A stretch of DNA of 64,000 nucleotides from Flavobacterium sasangense DSM 21067. GTDB lineage: Bacteria > Bacteroidota > Bacteroidia > Flavobacteriales > Flavobacteriaceae. The translations under genes were made by a program, and so were the position numbers. Shown here piece by piece: positions 42,582-51,717 of the stretch. Within the stretch, counting starts at the first letter, position 1. Each line of letters begins with the position of its first letter. The stretch spans positions 310,001 through 374,000 of the forward strand of contig NZ_JMLU01000001.1 in assembly GCF_000686885.1 (NCBI RefSeq), given 5' to 3'. Under the pieces are notes generated by a model, which worked only from the letters and a program-made list of their open reading frames with translations, was not told the DNA's origin and made no database searches.

Positions 42582-43025
42582 ATGAAAAAACAAATTTTAA
42601 TATTTTTCTTTTTATTATTTAATTCTATAATAATAGGACAAACCAAAAAAGATACTATTTACTTATATTATAACCACAAAAAAGATATGTCAATTAAAGT
42701 TACTGCATATAAAAACAAAGAACCTTTTAGTTATTTATATACTTATTACTTTAATGATTCGCAAAATAACAGTCTATCAATTCCTATTTATGTTGATGAT
42801 ATGATTGATTTTGATAATAAAGCAGATGTTAAATCGATTGATAAAAAATTTATCAGGAAAAATGATGAAAAAATCTATTGTATTAAAAAAATGCAAAAGA
42901 TAGGATATAAAAATATTATTGATAAATTTTATAATTGTGTCATATATTTAATTGATACAAAGACTAAAAAAGACAATAAATATAAAGCAATAGAAGTAAA
43001 AATTAACTTTCTAGAAGAGATGTAA
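42582..43025 (+). CDS. secreted orphan protein
   Basis: A 147-residue protein with a signal peptide (FFFLLFNSIIIGQ, cleavage after about residue 19). The mature part is very Lys- and Tyr-rich (KKDTIYLYYNHKKDMSIKV, YFNDSQNNSLSI) with few long hydrophobic stretches. Its base composition is more AT-rich than its neighbours and 260 nt of AT-rich, gene-free sequence precede it. I do not recognise any family. It is probably a lineage-specific or transferred gene. Confidence 0.55.
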   Translation: MKKQILIFFFLLFNSIIIGQTKKDTIYLYYNHKKDMSIKVTAYKNKEPFSYLYTYYFNDSQNNSLSIPIYVDDMIDFDNKADVKSIDKKFIRKNDEKIYCIKKMQKIGYKNIIDKFYNCVIYLIDTKTKKDNKYKAIEVKINFLEEM

Positions 43026-43080
43026 ATAATATATAGTCGTCCAACAATAATTATTTTAAAATCGTTATTGTTAAAAATAA

Positions 43081-43108
43081 AAAGTCCCGAAAATTTCGGG
43101 ACTTTTTT
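43081..43108. terminator. bidirectional terminator between the orphan gene and pckA
   Basis: AAAGTCCCGAAA / TTTCGGGACTTT, a perfect 12-bp stem with A- and T-runs on opposite sides, can serve both converging genes. Confidence 0.94.
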
Positions 43109-43127
43109 ACTATATAAATTTCTTTAA

Positions 43128-44753
43128 TTACAATTGAGGACCAGCTGCCACTAAAGATTTCCCTTCTTCATTGTCTGTATATTGAACGAAGTTTTTGATA
43201 AATCTTGAAGCTAAGTCTTCAGCTTTTGCATTCCATTCAGCTGCATCAGCATAGGTGTTTCTTGGATCTAAAATGTTCGTATCAACATTTGGTAAAGCAG
43301 TAGGAACTACAAAATTAAATACTGGAACTGTTTTAGTTTCTGCATTTTCGATAGAACCATCTAAAATAGCATCGATAATTGCACGAGTATCTTTAATTGA
43401 AATACGTTTTCCAGTACCATTCCAACCTGTGTTAACCATGTAAGCTGTAGCATTATGTTGTTCCATCTTCTTAACTAATTCTTCACCGTATTTTGTTGGG
43501 TGTAATGATAAGAATGCTTTTCCGAAACAAGCTGAGAATGTTGGTTCTGGTTGAGTTACTCCTCTTTCAGTTCCGGCTAATTTAGCTGTAAATCCTGATA
43601 AGAAGTAATATTTAGTTTGCTCTGGAGTTAATTTAGAAACTGGAGGCATTACTCCGAATGCATCTGCTGTTAAGAAAATAACTTTAGTAGCGTGACCTGC
43701 TTTAGAAACGGGTCTTACAATATTTTCAATATGATTAATTGGGTAAGAAACACGTGTGTTTTGTGTAACTGAACCATCTTTGAAATCAATTTTTCCGTTA
43801 GCATCAACCGTTACGTTTTCTAATAACGCATCTCTTTTGATAGCTCCGAAGATATCCGGTTCGTTTTCTTTACTTAAATCGATAGTTTTTGCATAACATC
43901 CACCTTCAAAGTTGAAAACACCATCATTATCCCATCCGTGCTCGTCGTCTCCGATTAATTCACGTTTTGGATCTGTTGATAACGTAGTTTTTCCTGTTCC
44001 AGATAATCCGAAGAAAACAGCAACATCGCCATCTTTTCCTTTGTTAGCTGAACAGTGCATAGAAGCAATTCCTTGTAATGGTAAGTAATAGTTCATCATT
44101 GAGAACAATCCTTTTTTCATTTCACCACCGTACCAAGTTCCTCCAATTAATTGGATTTTCTCAGTTAAGTTAAATGCTACATATACTTCAGAATTTAATC
44201 CGTGAGCTGCGTAATCTTTAAAACTTGTTTTTGAACCATTCATTACAACGAAATCTGGCTCACCAAAGTTTTCTAATTCAGCTTCTGTTGGACGAATGAA
44301 CATGTTTTTCACAAAGTGTGCTTGCCATGCTACTTCCATGATGAAACGAACTTTCAATCTTGTGTTTTCGTTTGCACCACAAAAAGCGTCAACAACGTAT
44401 AATTTTTTATTAGATAATTGCTTTACCGTAGTTTCTTTTAAAGCATTCCAAGTATCTTGAGAAATTGGTTTGTTATCGTTAGCCGCTTTATCAGAATTCC
44501 ACCAAATTGTGTTTTCTGTAACGCTATCTTTAACAATATATTTGTCTTTAGGAGAACGACCTGTGAATTCACCCGTCATTACGTTTACCGCGCCAAGTTC
44601 TGACAACTGACCTCTTTCAAAACCTTCTAAAGCTGGGTTTAATTCTTCATTATATAAATAGTCGTATGAAGGATTGTATATTATTTCTGATACATTAACG
44701 ATTCCGTACTTTTCTAACGAAATCGATTTCGTAGTTTGAGCATTCGTATCCAT
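43128..44753 (-). CDS. pckA: phosphoenolpyruvate carboxykinase (ATP)
   Basis: A 541-residue enzyme. The P-loop kinase-1a motif [13 protein letters not shown], the metal-site [14 protein letters not shown], and [17 protein letters not shown] are diagnostic of ATP-dependent PEP carboxykinase. It decarboxylates and phosphorylates oxaloacetate to PEP at the start of gluconeogenesis. The -7 box TAATTTTG lies on the minus strand at 44787-44794. The length is typical. Confidence 0.97.
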   Translation of the reverse strand: MDTNAQTTKSISLEKYGIVNVSEIIYNPSYDYLYNEELNPALEGFERGQLSELGAVNVMTGEFTGRSPKDKYIVKDSVTENTIWWNSDKAANDNKPISQDTWNALKETTVKQLSNKKLYVVDAFCGANENTRLKVRFIMEVAWQAHFVKNMFIRPTEAELENFGEPDFVVMNGSKTSFKDYAAHGLNSEVYVAFNLTEKIQLIGGTWYGGEMKKGLFSMMNYYLPLQGIASMHCSANKGKDGDVAVFFGLSGTGKTTLSTDPKRELIGDDEHGWDNDGVFNFEGGCYAKTIDLSKENEPDIFGAIKRDALLENVTVDANGKIDFKDGSVTQNTRVSYPINHIENIVRPVSKAGHATKVIFLTADAFGVMPPVSKLTPEQTKYYFLSGFTAKLAGTERGVTQPEPTFSACFGKAFLSLHPTKYGEELVKKMEQHNATAYMVNTGWNGTGKRISIKDTRAIIDAILDGSIENAETKTVPVFNFVVPTALPNVDTNILDPRNTYADAAEWNAKAEDLASRFIKNFVQYTDNEEGKSLVAAGPQL

Positions 44754-44786
44754 AAAATTAGGTTATGTTGTGTTTAAAATAAAGTG

Positions 44787-44794
44787 CAAAATTA
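44787..44794 (-). promoter_or_regulatory. -7 box of pckA
   Basis: TAATTTTG followed by CACT on the minus strand, about 34 nt before the pckA start. It fits TAnnTTTG. Confidence 0.5.
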
Positions 44795-44822
44795 TAAATT
44801 AAATTTGAGATAGCATTTTAAT

Positions 44823-45209
44823 TTAGTGTTTTTTAGATAAAACCGCATAAAATAAGTATCCCCAAGCCGAAACTAAGAACAAACCTCCAATTGGCGTTAT
44901 TGGTCCTAAAAATTTCGTCTTTAAATTAGTGATTGTATTTGTTGCTAAAAAATAAATCGAGCCTGAAAAAAACAAAACACCAATGATTGTCAAATAAAAA
45001 ATAATAGAACGTTCTTTCTCTCCTAAAAAAGTAAAAGTTCCAATAAAAAGTAAAAACAATGCATGATACATTTGATAACGCACTCCAACTTCAAATGTTG
45101 CCAATTGCTCCACCGAAAGTACTTTCTTTAATCCATGAGCTCCAAAAGCTCCTAAAATTATAGCTGTAACTCCTAAAATAGCAGCAACCAACAGTATTTT
45201 CTTATCCAT
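44823..45209 (-). CDS. DUF423 membrane protein
   Basis: A 128-residue protein with four membrane helices. AIILGAFGAHGLKKVLSVEQ and VGVRYQMYHALFLLFIG are family hallmarks of DUF423. It is a widespread small membrane family of unknown role. It shares an intergenic region containing a Crp/Fnr-like site with the divergent saccharopine-dehydrogenase-like gene. Confidence 0.9.
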   Translation of the reverse strand: MDKKILLVAAILGVTAIILGAFGAHGLKKVLSVEQLATFEVGVRYQMYHALFLLFIGTFTFLGEKERSIIFYLTIIGVLFFSGSIYFLATNTITNLKTKFLGPITPIGGLFLVSAWGYLFYAVLSKKH

Positions 45210-45256
45210 TTTATAAAATTTGAGACCAAAGATAGCAAAAGTTTTTATGTTAAATT

Positions 45257-45269
45257 ATGACATAAATCA
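45257..45269 (+). promoter_or_regulatory. Crp/Fnr-like operator between DUF423 and the saccharopine-dehydrogenase-like gene
   Basis: ATGACATAAATCA, followed by A (ATGAC-N4-ATCAA), matches a Fnr/Dnr box except for its first base. The same 13 bases occur at 21850-21862. It could control either divergent gene. A possible -7 element, TATCTTCG, follows near 45302. Confidence 0.45.
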
Positions 45270-45335
45270 AGAAAATGTTTTCATAAATATAACATTTTAC
45301 TATCTTCGTGTGATATTTTTACAACACATCCAAAG

Positions 45336-46706
45336 ATGAGACATATTTTAGTCATTGGAGCAGGACGTTCTGCTTCATCTCTTATAAAATACCTTTTAGA
45401 CCATTCAGAAGCTGAAAATCTTCAAGTTACTATTGGTGATTTGTCAGAAGAATTGGCAAAACAAAAGACCAACAATCATAAAAACGCCAGATCAATTGCT
45501 TTTGATATTTTCAATGAAGCGCAACGAAAAGAAGAAATTCAAAAAGCAGATGTGGTTGTTTCGATGTTACCTGCACATTTGCATTTAGAAGTAGCTAAAG
45601 ATTGTATTACTTACAAAAAACATATGGTAACCGCATCTTATATTAGTCCAGCAATGCAAGAATTAGATGCTGCAGCTAAAGAAAATGGTTTGGTTTTTAT
45701 GAATGAAATTGGGCTTGACCCAGGAATCGACCACATGAGTGCGATGAAAGTATTGGATGAAATTCGCGAAAAAGGCGGAAACATCATTTTATTCGAATCG
45801 TTCTGTGGTGGTTTAGTGGCTCCTGAAAGCGATACCAATTTATGGAATTACAAATTTACTTGGAATCCTAGAAATGTAGTATTAGCTGGACAAGGTGGTG
45901 CTGCCAAATTTATTCAAGAAGGCACTTATAAATACATCCCATACACTAAATTATTCAGAAGAACCGAGTTTTTAGAAGTAGAAGGTTACGGAAGATTTGA
46001 AGCATATGCCAACAGAGATTCTCTAAAATACAGAAGCGTTTACGGTTTAGATAATGCCTTAACTTGTTACCGAGGAACAATTAGAAGAGTTGGGTATTCA
46101 AGAGCTTGGGATATTTTAGTACAACTAGGAATGACTGACGATTCATACACAATTGACAATTCGGAAAACATGACGTATCGTGAATTCACCAATTCGTTTT
46201 TACCTTATCACCCAACCGATACTGTGGAAATTAAATTGCGTCACGCGCAAAAAATTGATCAAGATGATATCATTTGGGATAAATTAGTGGAAATTGATTT
46301 ATTTAATCCGAACAAAAAAATTGGTTTAATAAAAGCAACTCCAGCACAAATTTTAGAAAAAATCTTATCTGAAAAATGGGCTTTAGAACCAAATGACAAA
46401 GATATGATTGTGATGTATCACAAATTTGGTTACGAACTAAACGGTGAGAAAAAACAAATTGATTCTACCATGGTTTGCATTGGTGACGACCAAACCTATA
46501 CTTCAATGGCAAAAACGGTTGGACTTCCAGTTGCAATAGCTACGTTGAAAATCCTAAATAAAGAAATTACTACTCCAGGTGTACAACTACCAATTACAAA
46601 AGAAGTATACAATCCAATCCTGAAAGAATTAGAAGATTATGGCGTAATTTTCAAAGAAATGGAAGTGCCTTATTTAGGTTATAATCCATTGAATGTGAAA
46701 AATTAA
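45336..46706 (+). CDS. saccharopine dehydrogenase family protein
   Basis: A 456-residue Rossmann oxidoreductase. ILVIGAGRSASSLIKYLLDH begins the nucleotide-binding fold. NEIGLDPGIDHMSAM and FESFCGGLVAPESDTN match the saccharopine dehydrogenase/reductase (LYS9-like) family, and the latter half has the C-terminal substrate domain. The enzyme would convert between lysine, saccharopine and aminoadipate semialdehyde. An Lrp/AsnC regulator immediately downstream supports an amino acid role. Confidence 0.88.
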   Translation: MRHILVIGAGRSASSLIKYLLDHSEAENLQVTIGDLSEELAKQKTNNHKNARSIAFDIFNEAQRKEEIQKADVVVSMLPAHLHLEVAKDCITYKKHMVTASYISPAMQELDAAAKENGLVFMNEIGLDPGIDHMSAMKVLDEIREKGGNIILFESFCGGLVAPESDTNLWNYKFTWNPRNVVLAGQGGAAKFIQEGTYKYIPYTKLFRRTEFLEVEGYGRFEAYANRDSLKYRSVYGLDNALTCYRGTIRRVGYSRAWDILVQLGMTDDSYTIDNSENMTYREFTNSFLPYHPTDTVEIKLRHAQKIDQDDIIWDKLVEIDLFNPNKKIGLIKATPAQILEKILSEKWALEPNDKDMIVMYHKFGYELNGEKKQIDSTMVCIGDDQTYTSMAKTVGLPVAIATLKILNKEITTPGVQLPITKEVYNPILKELEDYGVIFKEMEVPYLGYNPLNVKN

Positions 46707-46725
46707 ACCTTAATTCAAGATTTGA

Positions 46726-46759
46726 AAATCCGAAATCGTAACTGGTTTCGGATTTTTTT
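46726..46759 (+). terminator. terminator of the saccharopine-dehydrogenase-like gene
   Basis: AATCCGAAA / TTTCGGATT (9 bp) with a 10-nt loop, followed by TTTTT. It shows that the following Lrp gene is transcribed separately. Confidence 0.93.
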
Positions 46760-46807
46760 ATTTGGTTTGAAATTGATTTTGTACTTTTACTTTCAAATCA
46801 ATTAAAA

Positions 46808-47278
46808 ATGAAGATAAATCACTTACAAATTGAAATCGACGGAATCGACAAAGAAATCCTTCGTGATTTAATGGAAGATGCGCGTAAACCTATTTTACAG
46901 ATTGCAAATAAAATTGGAATTTCAGGCGCTGCGATTCATCAACGTTTACGTAAATTGGAACAAGCTGGTGTAATTTCGGGTTCAAAATTTATTGTAGACA
47001 CAAAAGTTTTGGGTTATAGCACGATGGCTTTCATTGGAATATATTTGGAAAAAGCATCGAGTAATCCAGAAGTAGTTAAAGAATTAAAAAAAATTCCAGA
47101 AGTTTTGGAATGTCATTATACTACTGGGAATTGGAGTATTTTAATCAAAATCATTTGCCGAGATAACGAACATTTGATGCAATTACTCAACAAGAAAATC
47201 CAACCCATTGATGGCGTTTCACGAACAGAAACTTATATTTCTTTGGAACAGCAAATTGAAAGACAAATTCAGTTGTAA
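46808..47278 (+). CDS. Lrp/AsnC-family transcriptional regulator
   Basis: A 156-residue regulator. The N-terminal winged helix contains IDKEILRDLMEDARKPILQI and ISGAAIHQRLRKLEQAGVIS. The C-terminal RAM domain (about 70-150) has LECHYTTGNWSILIKIICRD, the ligand-binding fold. These regulators sense amino acids. It lies downstream of a saccharopine-dehydrogenase-like gene and upstream of a convergent peptidase, and may control lysine breakdown. That target is inferred from position only. Confidence 0.9.
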   Translation: MKINHLQIEIDGIDKEILRDLMEDARKPILQIANKIGISGAAIHQRLRKLEQAGVISGSKFIVDTKVLGYSTMAFIGIYLEKASSNPEVVKELKKIPEVLECHYTTGNWSILIKIICRDNEHLMQLLNKKIQPIDGVSRTETYISLEQQIERQIQL

Positions 47279-47308
47279 AGTTTAATTACAATTTCAAAAA
47301 TCAATAAA

Positions 47309-47337
47309 AAACCCAAACTCTGAATGAATTTGGGTTT
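47309..47337 (-). terminator. terminator of the zinc peptidase gene
   Basis: A 9-bp stem AAACCCAAA / TTTGGGTTT. On the minus strand a TTT tract follows, so it mainly serves the minus-strand peptidase gene. Confidence 0.85.
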
Positions 47338-47357
47338 AAAATATAATATCAAACTAA

Positions 47358-48053
47358 TTACTCTCTCGAACCTAAAATTTGAAAAGCCCAATATAATAAA
47401 GACGCTAATGCTCCTAAAGCCGCCACCACATAAGTTCTTGCTGCCCATTTTAATGAATCTTCGGCACCTGCATATTCTTGTTGGCTCACCATATTTTTAT
47501 TTTTTAACCAAGCCAAAGCTCTGTTACTTGCATCGTATTCTACTGGTAGTGTTACAAAACTAAACGTTGTTGCAATTGCCATTAAAATCAAACCAGCAAC
47601 CGCTACATAAAAACCAATACTAGATTTTGAAGCGAAACCTAAAATCAAACCACCCATAATTAACCATTGAGACATACTTGAAGAAATGTTTACCACTGGA
47701 ACCATTTTTGAACGCATTGTTAACCAACTATAAGCATGAGCATGTTGTACTGCATGCCCAACTTCGTGAGCCGCAACAGCAGCCGCAGCCGCATTTCTTT
47801 GATTGTAAACTGCTTCTGACAAGTTTACAGTTTTATCCATCGGATTGTAATGATCCGTTAATCTTCCTGGTGTTGAAATGACTTTTACATCAAAAATTCC
47901 GTGATCGTGAAGCATTTTCTCTGCGATTTCTGCACCACTCATTCCGTTTCTTAACGACACTTTTGAATAATATTCAAACTTGCTCTTCAAACGCGAGCTT
48001 ACTAACCAACTTACTAGAGCTATCGCTCCAATCATAATATAATATCCTAACAT
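47358..48053 (-). CDS. YugP-like neutral zinc metallopeptidase
   Basis: About 232 residues from ATG 48053. An upstream start at 48131 is rejected because the -7 box TAACTTTG lies between the two (48105-48112). The N-terminus is a membrane helix (YYIMIGAIALVSWLVSS), and the zinc motif HEVGHAVQHAHAYS falls near residue 96. More helices follow, typical of the YugP family. It is an integral-membrane protease-like protein whose substrates are not known. Confidence 0.88.
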   Translation of the reverse strand: MLGYYIMIGAIALVSWLVSSRLKSKFEYYSKVSLRNGMSGAEIAEKMLHDHGIFDVKVISTPGRLTDHYNPMDKTVNLSEAVYNQRNAAAAAVAAHEVGHAVQHAHAYSWLTMRSKMVPVVNISSSMSQWLIMGGLILGFASKSSIGFYVAVAGLILMAIATTFSFVTLPVEYDASNRALAWLKNKNMVSQQEYAGAEDSLKWAARTYVVAALGALASLLYWAFQILGSRE

Positions 48054-48104
48054 ATCTATTTTTTTAATTTCTAAATTTAGTAAAATCAATAACAAATTAC
48101 AAGC

Positions 48105-48112
48105 CAAAGTTA
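48105..48112 (-). promoter_or_regulatory. -7 box of the zinc peptidase gene
   Basis: TAACTTTG on the minus strand, an exact TAnnTTTG match, followed by GCTTG. The expected transcript begins after the upstream alternative start at 48131, which fixes the ATG at 48053. Confidence 0.55.
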
Positions 48113-48154
48113 CAAAATGACAATTTGGCATTCGTTAAATATTTCAAAAAACAA

Positions 48155-48577
48155 TTATTCTTGCATTTGTTTTACAGGAGATTTCTTCGAAACATCCATC
48201 ACTGGAACCATTCCGTTTGTTGGCACATAGATAATTTGAGGCAAATCGCCTTTATCAGCTAGCTTTTCTAAGGTTCTAATGAATAAATATTGGTTATAGG
48301 TTTCGCTCAAAGTTCCGTTTTCAACTCGCATTGCTTCTGCCATACCTCTTGCGCGTTCGATTTCGGCTTGCGCGTTTAATTTTTCAGCTTCTAATTTGGC
48401 TTTAGCTTCTTCTACTAAAATTCTTCGATTTTGTTCGGCCTTTGCCATTTCTGCTTTTCCTGCCATTTCTTGTTGCCAAACATTATATCTTGGCAAACCG
48501 AACATTAATGCTGCAATAAATACAAATGCAATGATTACAACTCCAGCAATTAGTTTTCCAACGTTTCTTTTTTCCAT
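48155..48577 (-). CDS. SPFH-tail-like small membrane protein
   Basis: A 140-residue protein. One N-terminal membrane helix (AGVVIIAFVFIAALMFGLP) precedes a long charged coiled coil (residues 38-80, AEMAKAEQNRRILVEEAKAK and EAEKLNAQAEIERARGMAEA). The rest resembles the C-terminal region of stomatin/prohibitin (SPFH) proteins: MRVENGTLSETYNQYLFIRT, IIYVPTNGMVPVMD. The SPFH core domain is missing. It is 24 nt from the zinc peptidase's predicted upstream region on the same strand, and SPFH proteins often pair with membrane proteases. Confidence 0.7.
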   Translation of the reverse strand: MEKRNVGKLIAGVVIIAFVFIAALMFGLPRYNVWQQEMAGKAEMAKAEQNRRILVEEAKAKLEAEKLNAQAEIERARGMAEAMRVENGTLSETYNQYLFIRTLEKLADKGDLPQIIYVPTNGMVPVMDVSKKSPVKQMQE

Positions 48578-48637
48578 TTTTATAGTTTTTTAGTTTACCT
48601 ATTATACGTAAAAAATGAAAAATGTTACAAAAACGAA

Positions 48638-48690
48638 TAGAAAAAACCGCAGATTCTCAGATTTCAAATTAATCTGCGAATCTGCGGTTT
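48638..48690 (-). terminator. terminator of leuS (long inverted repeat)
   Basis: AAACCGCAGATTC (48644-48656) and GAATCTGCGGTTT (48678-48690) form a perfect 13-bp stem with a nested CAGATT/AATCTG. On the minus strand a TTTTT run follows. The spacer also has the word-like texture seen in other gaps. Confidence 0.8.
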
Positions 48691-48776
48691 AATATTATAC
48701 ACCTAGTTTGTCACTGTGAAAGAATTTCTACAAAGTTTGCGTTAGACTTTTACGTAATGACAAAAATGTGCCGAAA

Positions 48777-51611
48777 TTACCCCACCAAATTAATAATCTT
48801 ACCTGGAACGATAATCACTTTGTTTGGTGTTCTTCCTTGTAATTGGTTTTGTGTTCTTTCATCAGCCATTACGATTTCTTCGATTTGAACTGCTGTTAAA
48901 TCTAAAGGCAATTTAATCGTGAAACGCATTTTTCCGTTGAATGAAACTGGATATTCTTTTTCTGATTCTATTAAATATTTTTCTTCAAATTTTGGAAAAC
49001 CAACTGTTGCTACAGAACCTTCGTGACCTAAAGCGCTCCATAATTCTTCTGCAATATGAGGTGCGTAAGGCGAAACTAAGACCGCTAATGGTTCTAAAAT
49101 CGCGTGGTGATGGCATTTTTGTTGAGCCAACTCATTCACGCAAATCATAAATTGCGAAACCGAAGTATTGAAAGAGAAATTCTCGATATCTTCTGTAACT
49201 TTTTTGATGGTTTTGTGAAGCGATTTGTACATTTCTGCGGTTGGTTCATCGTTAACAATTACTGAACCGTTGTCATCAAAATATAATCTCCACAATTTTT
49301 TCAAGAAACCAGAAACCCCAGTAATTCCAGCTGTATTCCAAGGTTTAGATTGCTCTAATGGACCTAAGAACATTTCGTATAAACGTAACGTATCTGCACC
49401 ATATTCTTCACAAATATCATCTGGCGAAACTACATTGTATTTCGATTTCGACATTTTTTCTACTTCACGACCTACGATGTATTTTCCATCTTCTAAAATA
49501 AATTCTGCATTGGCATAATCAGAATATAAAGGATGATTTTTGAATTTTTCGATATCCAATTCATTAGTGATGTCGTTGATTACGGATAAATCAACATGGA
49601 TTGGATGAACATTTTTATCTTTTATTAATCCTTTTGAATATAAAGTTTTAGAATCTTCACTTCTATACACAAAAGCACTCATTCCCAAAATCATTCCTTG
49701 ATTAATCAATTTTTTGAATGGTTCTTCGGTTGGAGCATAACCTCTGTCTTTTAAGAATTTATTCCAAAAACGAGAATATAATAAATGTCCGGTGGCGTGC
49801 TCGCTTCCTCCAATATATAAATCTACGTTTTCCCAATATTTTAATGCGTCTTCGCTTGCAAAATCGTTTTCGTTTTGAGCATCCATATAACGCATCCAAT
49901 ACCAAGAAGAACCTGCCCAACCAGGCATAGTGTTTAATTCTAACGGGAAAATATTCACGTTATCCATTAACTGATTACTAACCACTGAACACTGAACACT
50001 ATCCCATGCCCAAACTGTTGCATTTCCTAATGGTGGTTGACCGTCTTCAGTTGGTAAGTATTTTTCCACTTCTGGCAACACGATTGGCAAATGTTTTTTG
50101 TCAATCATTTGTGGTAAACCATTCACGTAATATACTGGAAAAGGTTCGCCCCAATAGCGTTGACGAGAGAAAACCGCATCACGTAAACGGTAATTTACTT
50201 TTGCTTTTCCTGCGCCTATTTTTTCTAATTCTTCGATTACTTTTTTCGTTCCGGTTTTGTAATCTAATCCGTTTAAGAAATCAGAATTGACTAATTCGAA
50301 ACCGCCTTTTTCTCCGTAAGCTGCTTCTGAAATATCTTGATTGAAAATATTTTTAATTTCTGGCATTCCGTGAGTTCCTTTAAAGAAATTCGCGAAAGCA
50401 TAATCACGCTCATCGCCACATGGAACTGCCATAACAGCTCCAGTTCCGTAACCTGCTAATACGTAATCGCCAATCCAAACTGGAATTGGTTCTTTTGTAA
50501 ATGGATGTTCAGCATACGCTCCAGTGAAAACTCCTGAAATTGTCTTAACATCTGCCATTCTTTCTCTTTCCGAACGTTTTGCAGTAGCTTCAATGTAAGC
50601 ATCAACCGCTGCTTTTTGTTCTGGAGTTGTGATTTGTGCAACCAATTCGTGCTCTGGCGCTAACGTCATAAATGTTACTCCGAAAATGGTATCAGGACGC
50701 GTTGTGAAAACTTCGATTACTGCATCATGATTTTTTACATTGAAAGTTACAGAAGCTCCTACACTTTTCCCAATCCAGTTTCTTTGTGATTCTTTGATCG
50801 ATTCACTCCAATCGATGGTTTCTAAACCTTGTAACAAACGCTCGGCATAAGCTGAAATTCGCATCGACCATTGGGTCATTTTTTTACGAACAACTGGATG
50901 TCCCCCACGTTCAGAAACTCCGTTTACGATTTCGTCATTAGCTAAAACCGTTCCTAATGCTGGACACCAGTTCACTTCGGTTTCGGCTAAATAGGTTAAT
51001 CTATATTGTAATAAGATTTTTTGTTGTTGTTCTAATGAAAAGGATTTCCAATCCTCTGCTGAAAATGGTATGATGTTATCATCACAAACCGCATTTACAT
51101 TCGCGTTTCCATTTTTCTCAAATTCTTGAATTAACGTGCAAATGCTTTCTGCTTTATCGGTAGCTTTATTGTACCAAGATTCGAATAATTGAATGAAAAT
51201 CCACTGTGTATGTTTGTAATAATCAGGATTTGAAGTACGTACTTCTCTGCTCCAATCAAATGAAAATCCGATTTTGTCCAATTGTTCACGGTAGCGTGCA
51301 ATATTCTCACGAGTTGTTTTTTCAGGATGTTGTCCAGTCTGAATCGCATATTGTTCCGCTGGCAAACCAAACGAATCGTACCCTTGAGGATGCAACACAT
51401 TAAAACCTTGATGTCTTTTATAACGTGCCACAATATCAGAAGCAATGTAACCTAGCGGATGCCCTACGTGCAACCCAGCTCCAGAAGGATAAGGAAACAT
51501 GTCTAATACATAATACTTAGGTTTATCTGAATTGTTTTTAGCAGCAAAAGTTTGGTTTTCTGCCCAATATTGTTGCCATTTGGCTTCGATTTTTTCGTGG
51601 TGGTATTTCAT
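48777..51611 (-). CDS. leuS: leucyl-tRNA synthetase
   Basis: A 944-residue class I synthetase. The HIGH motif is PYPSGAGLHVGHPLGY, and the KMSKS motif is REVEKMSKSKYNVVSPDD. TLNTMPGWAGSSWYWMRYMD and the CP1 editing region (VFTTRPDTIFGVTFM) are as expected. It is larger than E. coli LeuRS (860), with an extra segment near residues 155-200 as seen in Bacteroidota. Near residue 540 the codons read SVQCSVVSNQLMDN, and the DNA there resembles the genome's intergenic word repeats. The frame is open throughout. Confidence 0.97.
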   Translation of the reverse strand: MKYHHEKIEAKWQQYWAENQTFAAKNNSDKPKYYVLDMFPYPSGAGLHVGHPLGYIASDIVARYKRHQGFNVLHPQGYDSFGLPAEQYAIQTGQHPEKTTRENIARYREQLDKIGFSFDWSREVRTSNPDYYKHTQWIFIQLFESWYNKATDKAESICTLIQEFEKNGNANVNAVCDDNIIPFSAEDWKSFSLEQQQKILLQYRLTYLAETEVNWCPALGTVLANDEIVNGVSERGGHPVVRKKMTQWSMRISAYAERLLQGLETIDWSESIKESQRNWIGKSVGASVTFNVKNHDAVIEVFTTRPDTIFGVTFMTLAPEHELVAQITTPEQKAAVDAYIEATAKRSERERMADVKTISGVFTGAYAEHPFTKEPIPVWIGDYVLAGYGTGAVMAVPCGDERDYAFANFFKGTHGMPEIKNIFNQDISEAAYGEKGGFELVNSDFLNGLDYKTGTKKVIEELEKIGAGKAKVNYRLRDAVFSRQRYWGEPFPVYYVNGLPQMIDKKHLPIVLPEVEKYLPTEDGQPPLGNATVWAWDSVQCSVVSNQLMDNVNIFPLELNTMPGWAGSSWYWMRYMDAQNENDFASEDALKYWENVDLYIGGSEHATGHLLYSRFWNKFLKDRGYAPTEEPFKKLINQGMILGMSAFVYRSEDSKTLYSKGLIKDKNVHPIHVDLSVINDITNELDIEKFKNHPLYSDYANAEFILEDGKYIVGREVEKMSKSKYNVVSPDDICEEYGADTLRLYEMFLGPLEQSKPWNTAGITGVSGFLKKLWRLYFDDNGSVIVNDEPTAEMYKSLHKTIKKVTEDIENFSFNTSVSQFMICVNELAQQKCHHHAILEPLAVLVSPYAPHIAEELWSALGHEGSVATVGFPKFEEKYLIESEKEYPVSFNGKMRFTIKLPLDLTAVQIEEIVMADERTQNQLQGRTPNKVIIVPGKIINLVG

Positions 51612-51660
51612 GAGTTTGTTTAAATGTTTAAAGTTTAAATGTTTAAAAGAATTTCTTCTA
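51612..51660. repeat. GTTTAAATGTTTAAA word-like repeat upstream of leuS
   Basis: Iterated TTTGTTTAAATGTTTAAAG, TTTAAATGTTTAAAAGAAT in the gap between leuS and the WG-repeat gene. No gene is seen. Confidence 0.5.
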
Positions 51661-51717
51661 AATCATTTAACGCTTAAAAATCGGTGCAAAAATACGTTTT
51701 ATAAAACTTTTATAAAA

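Noticed and set aside
48054..48131. Upstream start for the YugP-like peptidase
   Set aside because: A TAnnTTTG box lies between this start and ATG 48053, and the extra residues are not family-like.
49967..50000. Frameshift or pseudogene in leuS at the word repeat
   Set aside because: The frame is continuous and conserved motifs flank the region on both sides.
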